This document shows, in pieces, positions 46,006 through 56,500 of a DNA stretch of 64,000 nt (positions are counted from its first letter, which is position 1; every line of letters begins with the position of its first letter). The translations under genes and the position numbers were made by a program. The stretch lies in contig NC_079243.1 in NCBI RefSeq assembly GCF_028009165.1, forward strand, positions 5,070,025 through 5,134,024. The letters run 5' to 3'. The notes below the pieces were generated by a model. That model saw nothing but the letters and a program-made list of their open reading frames with translations. It was not told the origin of the DNA and made no database searches. Source of the DNA: Akanthomyces muscarius (Eukaryota; Ascomycota; Sordariomycetes; Hypocreales; Cordycipitaceae).

Positions 46006-48855
46006 TTAGCTGCCTAGGAGCTGCTGGGAGGCAGTTGGGGAGCTGGTTGACCGCTGGGAGCGCTGGGGTGGCTGCTGGGAGGCTGTTGTAGAGCGCTGGG
46101 AGCGCCGGAGGGGCGGCGGCGGGGAGGGGAGGTCCGGCAGGCCCTTGGCGGCTCTGTTCCGGGCCTTCTGGGCGGCTGTCATAGCCTTGTATTCCCTCTG
46201 GAAGCGCTGGGACGAGGTTTCCGGTGGCTGGGAGCCTTCTGAAGGCGCTAGAGAGCGCTGGGTTCCTTCTAACAGGTGCTGCATGTACCGGGAGGCGCCC
46301 GTGGGGCGCTGGGCGGCTGCTGTAGGCTCTGAAGGGCGCTGGGCGGCTGTTGCTGGCACTGACGGGCGCTGGGCGGCTGTTGCAGGCACTGACGGGCGCT
46401 GGGCGGCTGCTGCAGGCACTGACGGGCGCTGGGTGGCTGCTACAGGCACTGAAGAGCGCTGGGCGGCTGCTGCAGGCACTAAAGAGCGCTGGGCGGCTGC
46501 TGCAGGCACTGACGGGCGCTGGGCGGCTGTTATAGGCGCTGAAGAGCGCTGAAAGGACCGCTGGACGTGCTGGGGGGGCATGAGGGTCTGTGTGGCAGGT
46601 CCTCCCCGGAGCCCTTCGCGTATAGCGGCCCACGAGGTGCTAGGAGGCGGCTGCTTCCTAGCGATAGAGGCGCTAGAGTGTACCCGGGCCTTGTAGAGCG
46701 CTAAAGAGACCATTGTGTCCAGCCAGGTAGCTGCCACAGGTCCTATAGTGGTCTGCAGGTCCTTATAGGTCTTTGTGGTTGCCTTTTCCATTAGGCCACC
46801 AGCAGAGATAATAATCGGGTAAAATTGGGGTCCTAGGGACCTGTATTTAGCCCTTTTAGCGTCTGCAGCCTCCTGTAGGGCCTTCTGGGGGTCCTCTCGT
46901 GCTGACGCCTTGTTTATAGCGACAATTTGGACGTCATAGTACCTAACCGAGCCATTTAAGGTTGTGGATAGGTCTGGGCGGAGGTCCTGGTTACCCTGGA
47001 GCTTCGGCTCGAGCTTTGGGTCCAGGGTAGCAACGGTTGCGTTGAACAGGGCCCTGACGATGGCGTTATGGCGGATTTGCCAGTGCCTTTCAGCGCCTTT
47101 ACAGGTATCCTCGTGTCCTATCGTGACTATAGAGCCACAGTAGGTACAGGGTACGTTAAGTGGGCGTACAGGAAGAATAAGACGTACCCTAAGGCCTTCT
47201 GTGACTTGGAAGTCTGCTAGTTTGGTTTGTTTTGATGTTGGCAGCACTTCCAGCCACTTCCGGCTAAGGTAGGTCGAATTTTCCAGTAGGGCCCGTTGTC
47301 CGTGTAGGGTAAGCTGGTCCTTGACCCTCTGGAGCCTTCCCTGGTTGATGTCCTTTATAGAGGGCTTATCTGGGGGGATTCGGACCTGTCCGGGCCCTTC
47401 CGGGGCTTCCAGGGGTACCTGCACGCCCCAGCTAGGCGCTGGGAAGGACGCTAGGTCCGCTGGGAGGTCTGTTGGGAGCGCTATAGGGGCGCTAGAGAGG
47501 AGGGGGCCTCTCTGGAAGCCGTCGAGCACTATAGAGGACGCTTTCTGGGCGTGGCTATAGTGTGTGTAAGGCATCTCCGCGTATAGGGTAAGTCCTAGGC
47601 CTCCCATACGTGTTGGGAGGGCTAGAAGGTCCTGGTTGGCTTGGATAGGTGCTGAGGGATCTTTCGAGGCGAGCTTTTCGACGGTGTGTAGGGTAAGGCG
47701 GTCGATTTCGTAGTATAGGTCTTCCAGGCCACTAGGAGCTAGCTGCCTGAGAAGGTGCCTAAGTAGGAAGGTAATACTTCCTCGTAGGAGAAGGAGAGCA
47801 TGCTGTTTAGGCATATTCTCTAGAGTAGATAAGACTCTCTTAAGAGTATCTATCTTACCCTGTAGGAAGGCTCTTCTTTGCTCTAGGGGGCCTATATAGG
47901 TTCCTAGGGCGTTGAGTCCTTCTTTTCTGACCTCTTCTAGGGTATAAAAGGTGGATTTGTAGGGGTTTAGCTTGATTGGGGACCCGTGGAAGGCCTGGAA
48001 GACCTTTTCCCTAGGGTCCTTCTCTCTAGAGATAATATAGGTATCATCTAGGTACGAGATAAAGACGTCCTTTGGCAGGGCCTTCTGTGCAGCCTCTAGG
48101 GTAGGGCGGTACGCTAGGGACCAGATAAAGGCGCTAAGAGGGTCTCCCTGGCGTACCCCTGAAGAGCTCGCTATAGTGCTTCCGTCCTCTAGGAAGAGTA
48201 CCGCGGCGTGGTTATACGCCCACTGTGCTGACCTGTAAAATACAGGGGCATAGAGGCTAACAGCAGCCGCTATAGCCTTCCGAGGGAGGGCGTTAAAGGC
48301 GTTTTCGGCGTCTAACGAGCCGATAGAGCGTGCTTTTAGCTTATTCCCCCCTGTAATTGCCTCTGAAAGGAGGAAGATCGCTGGTTCCACGCCTCCCGGG
48401 CTTCCAACGCCTAGTTGGTTCGGTAGGAGCATGCCGTCCTGGTATAGGGTAGCTAGGATCGCTTTCGTAGCTACCCTATAGAGTATATCGCCTATCGCGA
48501 TAGGTCTTATACCCCCGTCCTTCTTCTTCAGGGCAATAAGCCGTGAGGACGTTAGGAGGTCCTTTCCAGGTGCTGTGCCTTGCCGTATCATGTCCGCCAG
48601 CAGCCGTAGGAGCTCTAGGACCGCTGAATCCTTCGCTATAGCGATGTCTAGCAGGTACCGGGTCCAGCCGGACGGTCCGGCGGCCTTTTCCCTGCTTATA
48701 GAGCTTATAGTGGATAGGATCGCTTCTATAGGGATCTTCTGGCCTGGAGACGGGCTTGTTGGGGAGTTGAAGGGGTCAGAAGGCCCTATAGGGTGTTTCT
48801 GACGGAGGGTCTCTAGGGTAGAGGCGTCTATAGGCGCTAGTGGCGAATTGTCCAC
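46006..48855 (-). CDS. Non-LTR retrotransposon: reverse transcriptase and restriction-like endonuclease part
   Basis: This frame has 949 codons. Reverse transcriptase motifs run from about residue 55 to 330: AAGPSGWTRYL, the fingers motif RLIALKKKDGGIRPIAIGDI, the catalytic D182 in SLDAENAFN, GVRQGDPLSAF near 233, and YLDD at 268-271 (YADD is more usual). From 570 a CCHC finger (C570, C573, H581, C585) is followed by RPD (626-628) and D641 in DVQIV, the signature of the restriction-like endonuclease in CRE/R2/R4-type elements. Eight decapeptides follow at 771-850. The frame is continuous with the upstream zinc-finger ORF apart from one TAG at 49015-49017, so the first Met here is probably not a natural start. 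Confidence 0.88.
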   Translation of the reverse strand: MDNSPLAPIDASTLETLRQKHPIGPSDPFNSPTSPSPGQKIPIEAILSTISSISREKAAGPSGWTRYLLDIAIAKDSAVLELLRLLADMIRQGTAPGKDLLTSSRLIALKKKDGGIRPIAIGDILYRVATKAILATLYQDGMLLPNQLGVGSPGGVEPAIFLLSEAITGGNKLKARSIGSLDAENAFNALPRKAIAAAVSLYAPVFYRSAQWAYNHAAVLFLEDGSTIASSSGVRQGDPLSAFIWSLAYRPTLEAAQKALPKDVFISYLDDTYIISREKDPREKVFQAFHGSPIKLNPYKSTFYTLEEVRKEGLNALGTYIGPLEQRRAFLQGKIDTLKRVLSTLENMPKQHALLLLRGSITFLLRHLLRQLAPSGLEDLYYEIDRLTLHTVEKLASKDPSAPIQANQDLLALPTRMGGLGLTLYAEMPYTHYSHAQKASSIVLDGFQRGPLLSSAPIALPTDLPADLASFPAPSWGVQVPLEAPEGPGQVRIPPDKPSIKDINQGRLQRVKDQLTLHGQRALLENSTYLSRKWLEVLPTSKQTKLADFQVTEGLRVRLILPVRPLNVPCTYCGSIVTIGHEDTCKGAERHWQIRHNAIVRALFNATVATLDPKLEPKLQGNQDLRPDLSTTLNGSVRYYDVQIVAINKASAREDPQKALQEAADAKRAKYRSLGPQFYPIIISAGGLMEKATTKTYKDLQTTIGPVAATWLDTMVSLALYKARVHSSASIARKQPPPSTSWAAIREGLRGGPATQTLMPPQHVQRSFQRSSAPITAAQRPSVPAAAAQRSLVPAAAAQRSSVPVAATQRPSVPAAAAQRPSVPATAAQRPSVPATAAQRPSEPTAAAQRPTGASRYMQHLLEGTQRSLAPSEGSQPPETSSQRFQREYKAMTAAQKARNRAAKGLPDLPSPPPPLRRSQRSTTASQQPPQRSQRSTSSPTASQQLLGS
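46306..46545 (-). repeat. Eight in-frame decapeptide repeats in the retrotransposon protein
   Basis: Tandem 30-bp units encode variants of PSVPAAAAQR, at residues 771-850 of the reverse transcriptase frame. The array keeps the frame open. Its function is unknown, and it may be a flexible linker. Confidence 0.9.
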
Positions 48856-49014
48856 TATCGTCCTAGACGCTCTTCCTAAGAAACCGGCTTCTAGAAGGTG
48901 TGTAGCCTTCTTTTCGGCGGTAGAGAAGGACGTGTCTTCTCGTATAGGGTAGGTAGGGACCTCTAGGGTATCTAGGTTGTCTGGATAGTCCTTTAAGAGC
49001 CTAGGGAGGTTTCC

Positions 49015-50010
49015 CTACTCTAACCCGAGCCCTAGGATCCTAGGGAGTAGTAGGAAGTGTAGGAGGGTTGTTTCCGAAGGCCTAGCGACGAATTTTACAG
49101 CAAGCCGGTTCGCTACTAGATGGAAGATCCGGGCAGGCCTAGGTCGGAGCTTATAGGTCGGTATAGGTACCTTCATAAAGCGTTGTAGCTGCTGTATAGC
49201 TGTTTTGGCGAGTATAGGTGCTAGAGTAGCCGTGTGGGCCTCCTGGGCGCTCGGGGAGGATATGTATAGGGTAGGTCTTTGTGCTGGGGTGGGTGGTTCG
49301 AACCAGGCAGCGGCCTGGGATGTGTTGATAGAGCTGTGGAGGCCTGCTAGCCTCTCTGGGGCTCGGATTGTCTCTTCCTGGCTGCTAGGGGCGTCCTTTG
49401 CAGGTGGGACGGGTCTTCTAGCAGGTCTAGGACCCTCTGAAGGTCCTGATAGGCGTCTTTTTGTGCCTATTTGGACCTGGATAGCCTGGGAAGGCGCTGG
49501 AACGTCGTCTTCGGAGGCGAAAGGGTCGCTAGAGGGCGCTGGAGAGTCTTCCACAGGTACGGAGGAGACCTGGGAGGCTGGCGTACAGCTTCCAGCGTCT
49601 CCTAGCTCGATAGAGGGTGCCAGGGAGTCTTCTAGGCTGTCGTAGAGGCCTTCTGAGGGGGTTGGAGAGGGTTCCGGGTCCTGTATAGAGCCTTCTAGGT
49701 GTACTAGGAGGTCTATAGGGAGGGTCGAGTCGTTGGAGGGCGTTGGGGAGGGCTCTTTGACTTGTATAGGCTGTGTGTGTACCCGTGGAAGTGTAGAGAC
49801 CTGGGAGGTTCCTTTAACGCCGTGGACCTTGGCTCTGTGGGTTGCCACGCCGTGGCGGCCACGGCAGGCTGTGCCACAGTCCGGGCAGCTAACAAGGCCT
49901 GTAATTTGCAACTGACGGTCCGTATAGTGGGCTTGGGGGTGGTTTTTGCGTATATGGTCGAGCAAGTCAGCGTACCAGCCTTTACAGGTCGGGCACCTGT
50001 CCTTTGCCAT
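49015..50010 (-). CDS. Non-LTR retrotransposon: N-terminal zinc-finger part
   Basis: From the Met at 50010 (MAKDRCPTC) this part has 331 codons before the TAG at 49015-49017. Two C2H2 fingers are visible: C6, C9, H19, H24 and C42, C45, H58, H63. They are followed by a long Ser/Pro-rich acidic linker (PSPTPS repeats). N-terminal C2H2 fingers bind target DNA in R2-like elements. The open frame extends upstream to 50280, but that part is translated minisatellite (HTPEAASSL repeats), so the internal Met is the better start. After the TAG the same frame continues without a break into the reverse transcriptase ORF. The native product was probably one polyprotein of about 1334 residues. Confidence 0.75.
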   Translation of the reverse strand: MAKDRCPTCKGWYADLLDHIRKNHPQAHYTDRQLQITGLVSCPDCGTACRGRHGVATHRAKVHGVKGTSQVSTLPRVHTQPIQVKEPSPTPSNDSTLPIDLLVHLEGSIQDPEPSPTPSEGLYDSLEDSLAPSIELGDAGSCTPASQVSSVPVEDSPAPSSDPFASEDDVPAPSQAIQVQIGTKRRLSGPSEGPRPARRPVPPAKDAPSSQEETIRAPERLAGLHSSINTSQAAAWFEPPTPAQRPTLYISSPSAQEAHTATLAPILAKTAIQQLQRFMKVPIPTYKLRPRPARIFHLVANRLAVKFVARPSETTLLHFLLLPRILGLGLE

Positions 50011-50069
50011 CGTAGCGGCCTTGGGCCAGTGCTGGAGGCTGCTGGCGGCTATGGGCGTGTGCCAGAAGG

Positions 50070-50300
50070 CTGCTAGCGGCTTCGGGCGTGTGCCGGAAGG
50101 CTGCTGGCGGCTTCGGGCGTGTGCTGGCGTGTGCCGGAAGGCTGCTGGAGGCTTCAGGCGTGTGCTGGCGTGTGCTGGCGTGTGCCAACGTGTGCCGACG
50201 TGTGCTGGAAGGCTGCTAGCGGCTTCGGGCGTGTGCCGGAAGGCTGCTGGCGGCTCCGGGCGTGTGCTGGCGTGTGCCAACGTGTGCCGACGTGTGTTAT
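50070..50300 (-). repeat. Minisatellite at the 5' end of the retrotransposon
   Basis: Imperfect units built from CTTCGGGCGTGTGCC + GGAAGGCTGCTGGCGG (plus strand) and GTGTGCTGGC run through the region just upstream of the zinc-finger Met. Confidence 0.8.
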
Positions 50301-50316
50301 GGACGCCTTAGCGCTA

Positions 50317-51230
50317 CTATTATAGGTACTAGTACTAGAAAGAGGCCGCTAAAGACACTTCTAAGACCTGTTATAGTGGATAGAGCTATAAGAGGTGCTA
50401 GAAGGCTTCTAGAGGGCTATTTATAGTGGTAGTTACTATAGAAAGCAGGAAAAGGTATAAAAAAAAACACAGCCTTTCTTATAAGAAAAGGATTTCTACT
50501 AGAAGGGACTTCTAAAGTGTACTTCTAGTAAAAAGAGAACCCTTTTAGCTACTAAAAGTACTAGGTACTTCTTTATAGCTAGAAAGGCTAAGATAGGACA
50601 GTATACTAGTAAAAGGCACTTATAAAGTGTATTTTAAAAAGTAGGTAAGAGAGAGGCCACCTACTAGAAAAACCAAGATTCTTCTAGTAGAAAGAGGTAT
50701 ATACTAGAGGGTACTTCTAAAGTGTGCCTCTACTGGATAAATCTACTAGAAAGGACTTCTAAAGTGTACTTCTAGTAGATAGATAGGACGTCTATAAAGA
50801 TACTAGGTATCCTTTATAGAGAGATAGGACATCTAGTAGAAAATACTAAGTATCTTCTAGTAGAGAAAGGTATCTAAAGAGAATAAAAGTATTCTCTAAT
50901 AGAAAGGACCTTATAATAAGGTAAAGGTAGGTAAGTAAAAGTAAAGAGGTAAAAAGGATAGAGAGTAAAGAGTAGGAAGTAAAGGGTAGAGAGTAAAGAG
51001 TAGAGAAGTGCTTAGTAAAAAAGGGAAGATATGTTTTCTTTAAGAAGAAAGAGGGTAAGTAGAAAGACTACTTAGAAGAGGTAGAAAAACAAAGAAAAGA
51101 AGAAGTGTGTGTGTAAGGGAGAGAAGGAAGGAAGAAAGAGGGAAAGAAAGGTATTATATAGCTAGAAAGGCCTCGGAAAGACTCTAACAGGTCTTCTAGG
51201 GTGAATCTAGGCCCTTCTAAGTCTCACAAG
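50317..51230. other. Repetitive subtelomere-like DNA, no gene
   Basis: Repeated phrases such as CTTCTAAAGTGTACTTCTAG (about 50500-50780) and AGAGTAAAGAGTAG (about 50950-51010) are present. It may include the 5' untranslated region of the retrotransposon. No frame is supported. Confidence 0.5.
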
Positions 51231-51248
51231 GCAATTTCACAGCCTTTA

Positions 51249-51490
51249 CACTCTTCCCGGCCTATTTTCAGCTCTCTACAGGGCTCTCCATGTCTCCCAG
51301 GGCTACCCACGTAACTAGACCCCTGTTTCCAGCGCCCTAGGACCCCTACCTGTCTCGGAAGGCAACTAGCACTCTTCCCGGCCTGTTTTCAGCTCTCTAC
51401 AGGGCTCTCCATGTCGTACAGGGCTACCCACGTAGTTCGACCCCTGTTTCTAGCGCCTATAGGACCCCTACCTGTCTTAGAAGGTAACTA
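51249..51490 (+). repeat. 121-bp tandem repeat, two copies
   Basis: Units begin CACTCTTCCCGGCCT at 51249 and 51370. A third, decayed start occurs at 51492 (CACTCTTTTAGG). Differences are mostly C/T transitions, and the third unit passes into AT-rich DNA. Confidence 0.85.
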
Positions 51491-51499
51491 ACACTCTTT

Positions 51500-52066
51500 T
51501 AGGGTTATTTTTAGCTATCTATATTACTTTTCTATTTACTATTTCTATTTCTTTTTTAAATTAAACTAGTTTTTTATTTTATTTTTTTATTCCCTTACCC
51601 TATACTAAAAGTACCTTTCTATTCTACCTTATTCTATATACTAGTAAATATAAAAAGGACTTTTTCTATAAAATAAGCCTTATCTTATTATACTATTTAG
51701 TTACTTTCTATTATTTTTCATAGTAGTTCTTTTTTTCTATTTAAGATACTATATAATTTAAAGATTTTTAGTATTTATCTTTATATTATAGTCTCTTTAT
51801 TAATAGAGAAATAAAAGAGATCCTTTTACTACTTTACTATATTCTATATAACTAGACTCTATATTTACTTTACTATTATATTCTAGTATAAAACCCTATT
51901 TTACTTATATTCTAGTTCTTTTTAGTAGAGTACTATACTATTATTAAACCTTTTTACTCTATCTTACACTTTATAGTTCTTTCTTTTCTTCTTACTACTA
52001 TATCTTATTTTATATAAGACCCTACCCTATACTTTACACTACTTTCTTCTATATATTATAGAAGCC
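51500..52066. other. AT-rich, T/C-biased DNA
   Basis: This is low-complexity DNA with many TTTCTA and CTATAT runs, lying between the tandem repeat and the telomere-like array. No gene is present. Confidence 0.5.
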
Positions 52067-52074
52067 ACTTTACG

Positions 52075-52712
52075 TCTAACCCTACCCTAAACCCTATACT
52101 ACCTTTAACGTCCCTTAAAGAAGCCACCCTATATCTAACCCTAACCTAGACCCTAAGCTACTTTTTCTATTCCTTATAGAAGTAACCCTAAGTCCAACCC
52201 TAACCTAGACCCTAAGCTATATTTTTAAGATCCTTCTAAAAGCAACCCTAACCTAGACCTAAACCTAGACCCTACCCTATTATTTTAAGTTCCTTATAGA
52301 AGAAACCCTAACCTAAACCCAAACCTAGACCCTACATTTAAAAGTACTATAAAGGACTTATATTTTCGCGCTAGCGGAAATAATTCGCGTTAAAAGACAC
52401 GTTTAAACCCTAACCTAGACCTAAACCTAGACCCTAAGCTACTTTTTACATTCCCTATAGAAGAAACCCTAACCTAAACCCAAACCTAAACCCTAAGCTA
52501 CTTTTTACGTTCCTTATAGAAGAGACCCTAACCTAAACCCAAACCTAGACCCTACATTTAAAAGTACTATAAAGGACTTATATTTTCGCGCTAGCGGAAA
52601 TAATTCGCGTTAAAAGACACGTTCAAACCCTAACCTAGACCTAAACCTAGACCCTAAGCTATGTTTTCAAGTTCCCTATAGAAGAAGCCCTAACCTAAAC
52701 CTAAACCTAGAC
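52075..52712 (+). repeat. Degenerate CCCTAA-type telomere-like array adjoining duplication copy 2
   Basis: Dozens of CCCTAACCTAGACCCTAAG and ACCTAAACC variants, spaced by TTCCTTATAGAAG phrases, run to the exact start of copy 2 at 52713. The C-rich strand reads left to right, as at a left chromosome end. A block of about 110 bp containing CGCGCTAGCGG occurs twice (52331-52440 and 52551-52660) with a 220-bp period. Confidence 0.8.
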
Positions 52713-53520
52713 ATTAGAGGGCGGTTTGGGGTCGGGTTAGACAGTTAGATAGCAAATAGAAAAAAACTTGGCAGAAAAAAAAGTGAAGTGACTAGCAAGA
52801 GTAAGAGCAAGAGGTGGGAACAGCGAACGGGCGGTAAAGATGCACGCTCTTAAAAGTTGATAGCTGACTGCAGCAGGCTGTAATGGACATTTTGGTCGGC
52901 TCTACGAAGATTTTAGACTGCAAATCAGTGGTATTCCGGATTGCGCATGCCATCTTCCTGTTAACGTGCGGTAGGATGGAGCAGAAGCAGATCTGACTCG
53001 AGACGACGCAGATGTCAAGCTGCGATACGGCACGGGCCGCAGCGTTACACATCCCGGCTTCTGGCGAGCGCGTTTTCCCCACCGAGGGCAAGGCAGCCAA
53101 TGCAGACCATGGAAATGGATGGTCGGTACCCCTGTCAAAGCCACAGTACCTCCCGTTGGTCGAAATGCTTGGTCGGACCCCTTGTCCATAGCTCAGCCTC
53201 GTGTGATTGTGACGGCCATGTGTAAACAAAGAAGAGATGATCTGTTCAACTGCGACGCGTTATCACACTGCACCCGCTCGTTCTTTTTACGGCGAGTGCA
53301 CAGGCGCAGAATAGGGGGTGGAAAGAGACAACAATGGCCAAGCGGTGGTGTCGTCGCACATTCTTTCCTGTCTGCGCCCGGGGGCACTACCCTAGATAAA
53401 AGGATGCGGTTGCAATAGGACCCAACACAGCCATCTCTATCCTCTCTTGCTATAATAATAACCAAGTTGGAAAATAAAACGTGTATACAGGTACCCAACT
53501 ACGTGACTTGAAGGATTGTC

Positions 53521-56500
53521 ATGACGCGGCGAAAAGTGAGTCTCACCTCCGAAGAGCAACAACTTCGGCGGGAATTGGAGAGACAGCGGTCATTCCGTCG
53601 ACGACAAGCCGCTGCACAAGCAAGACGAGACCAAACCATTGCCGATGTGGCGCAAGAACCTGCCATCAGCATTATAAACACAGTCGATCATGCTGAAGAG
53701 CAGATCAGAGACAACGCGGCGTCAACACATGCCGGACAAGACAATGTCCCAGACACCGACGATGGTCAACGGCAAGACCAACAAAGCCGTTCGAAGAACG
53801 AACTTCAAAAGTCATGCGAGACATATGGTCTTCATAGTGCTGCTTTGGGCCGCGTTGAAACAACTGACTTGACGAGGCAGAGTCCACCATGTCTGACAGC
53901 ACCCGAGCAACGATACAACCTCCGTGAGCGCAAGAGCCCTACGCCGAACGCCTTCCTCTCAGACCAAACAACGAAAGTCTCAAGAGAGCACGAGAAAACA
54001 ACGGTGAAGAGCGCACCTGTTTGCCTTGCTCTACGGCCTGCTACTGGCAGTGTCTCTATCCCGGATAAGCGAGGTGAAGACGCTCCACCTACACTGTCGG
54101 CGACCAAAACATCTTCCTCCACCCGTCGAGTCCAGCAACACAGGGCCAGGCAGCGCATTACGCGCTGGCAGGAGCACATCGACGAGGCAAACACACCCCA
54201 GAGTCAAGTGCGTATCCTGTCACCCGCTCCGATTGAACCGCCAGTCGAATCGACAAGTGCGACCTTCCCCACAGCGGCCGACCCGCCCGACCCGGGCGAT
54301 GAGCACACTGCAGAGGAAGCTAATGGAGCGGACGCCACGCTTGTACGATCGGTGATTGTTGTGTCGACGGGCGAGACCTTTTTTGGTACCACCGCAGAGA
54401 ATGACGAGGAAGAACGCGACCACCCGTCCGCCGCCGACGAGACGAAAAACGTGAACGAGACGGTCAGCGACTGCGCGGGTGAGCACCAAGACAACCATTC
54501 TGAGCCAGAATGCAGTGCGAGAGATGAGTCCGGCTTGTTTGTGTCGGATGAGAGTTGGGATCTCAGTGTGGAGGGGTATGTTGGGGACGATTCTACGCCG
54601 TGCGTCGAGACTTTGTCCTCTCCAGACGGACCTCAGCACGCACTACCCACTGAAGCTGGGTCAGCATCATCCGTTGCTCCCCATCCTCTTGATGAGATTG
54701 TTGCCGCCATTGAGTCGGCTGAGTCTACCGCCGGTCGTACCTTTCTCTCACGTCAATCCGATGCCTACCTGCGCATATTCCAAGAGACGCTGTCTGGTCG
54801 CTGCGCTTGTATGTATCCTCTACATACCAACATATCTGCAGAGCTGACGGAGCATATAGGTCAAGAGCCCCATCAGCAGTCGCCTGATGTAGACCGGGAC
54901 TGCTTTTCCATACAGGAAATGACACAGTGGATCCGAGATAGGCTCGAGCCTGCACTGGAACCGCAGCACGAGCGAACCGAGGGTCGACAATGGCAGTCAC
55001 TTCTTGCCCAACCACCAGCATCGCTGTCGCTGTCCAAGTCGGAGTGCGACATCCGCATACACGACGTGCGCATCACGAGAGCATGGGATGTGGACAGTAT
55101 TTGGCTCGGCCCCACAAGCCTCGCCGCCATCCGGCCTGACAACAACTCATTCCGGCTCTCCTTCAACCCGCCCTATACGCGGTCCATCGCGGGGAATCAG
55201 ATCATCGCGCCGCATGGCGTCGACCTGGGCCACACACGACACACGCTGCTCGGTTCGTTCGTCGCCGGCGGCATTCCTATGGACGTGTTTGTCTTTTTCC
55301 CCAACACCAACGATGGCAAGCCGGTAAAGCCACAGCGAGCACGACAGCAACGTGCCGCCAAGTCTCCCTACACCCTGTCGCTCGCGCGCCAGGAGGAACT
55401 GGTGAACGGTGCTATCTTGCCAGCCGTCCAGTCCACGCTACCGGCTTTGTTTCGACAAGAAATGCCTTCCACATTTGCCATCGCCAATGCCAAGTGCAAA
55501 TCCTATCAGGAGAAACCAGCGACGGACCGCTGGTCGGCAGACGACAGCTCTCGTGCCGCCCACTTACGCTACACCGTTCCAGGGCAGTACCTTGGCGAAT
55601 TTTGGCAGGCCTTCCAGGCAAGATGCGCTCAAATCAGGATTTCCGTCATAAACGGCGCATCTGCATTTGCCTACTTCCAGAACCCCAAACTGTTATTCCA
55701 GGTCCATGACACCAAGAACAGCTTTGCGCAGCCGACTCTTGGTCAGTCCTTGGACCTTTTTGTGAGCAATGTGATGCGCGCACTCAACCCGATGTTCCTC
55801 GACTTCCGGTCCTGCTGGTTGGATATCGGGCTCCGCGATCTGGCCACGGCGTCCACCACAGAGGGTCGGGACGAAGTCCCCGTCACACTTTTGTGGAAGA
55901 AACGATGTCTAGAGAAATTTCACGCTGATCTTCGAGACATTTCGCTAGATATGGGGCTCCAGTCCGAGTACTTTCGCACGTACCACCTTCGTGATGCGGC
56001 TACCTACGACGCCAAAGTGCGAAGTGTGGCGGCGCGTGTGCCCCAACCAACCGACCCTGGCCACCCCAGCTGTCCAAAACTAGGTGTCGTCCATGCGAAG
56101 GCGTACAACTGTGATAAAGAACGATTCTCTGTCATTGCCAGTGATTACCGGCCTTTTGCCGCGCCTTCGCTTGCAGCCCTGGCACTGACAGACACCATGA
56201 TGAAAGATGTTTTCACTGCGGGCCATGACCGTGCCAGCGCCATTACCGGGGCGCCACAGAGGCGGAAGCTGGTGGGGGCGTGGGAAGCCAATAAACGCCA
56301 TCTTGATGCTGTAGCAGACCACGACGCGCCCACGAACGGGTACGCCGTCCGCAAAGAGATCACGTTTCGGCTTGACGCCATCCTCACGATGCTTCATGGT
56401 GGTAAGTTTAACCGAGGGGAGCAGGACGGGACTTTAGACCACCAAACTGTAGGTGGTGCCTCTTGTACGTCCGTGGGAGATCTTGAGCATAAGCCTTTTT

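Larger units (their letters stand above)
45570..50450 (-). mobile_element. Non-LTR retrotransposon of the restriction-like-endonuclease type (CRE/R2/MoTeR-like)
   Basis: The minus-strand element has, 5' to 3', a minisatellite leader, a zinc-finger segment, a reverse transcriptase, a CCHC finger with a PD-D type endonuclease, a decapeptide-repeat tail and a 3' region with a 30-bp minisatellite. After its 3' end (low coordinates) comes CTAACCCTAACC (45573-45584 on the minus strand), a telomere-like motif. Site-specific elements with this endonuclease include MoTeRs, which insert in fungal telomeres. The ends are approximate: I found no poly(A) tail or target duplication. The coding region is GC-balanced and almost free of RIP damage, unlike the other transposons in this window. 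Confidence 0.75.

Noticed and set aside
46145..46552. Plus-strand frames of Trp/Ala-rich repeats
   Set aside because: These are the reverse reading of the retrotransposon decapeptide array.
49015..50280. Zinc-finger ORF starting at its first Met (50280)
   Set aside because: The first 90 residues are translated minisatellite. The Met at 50010 directly precedes the first finger.
49946..50311. Plus-strand 121-codon repeat-rich frame
   Set aside because: It is translation of the 5' minisatellite and has no protein character.
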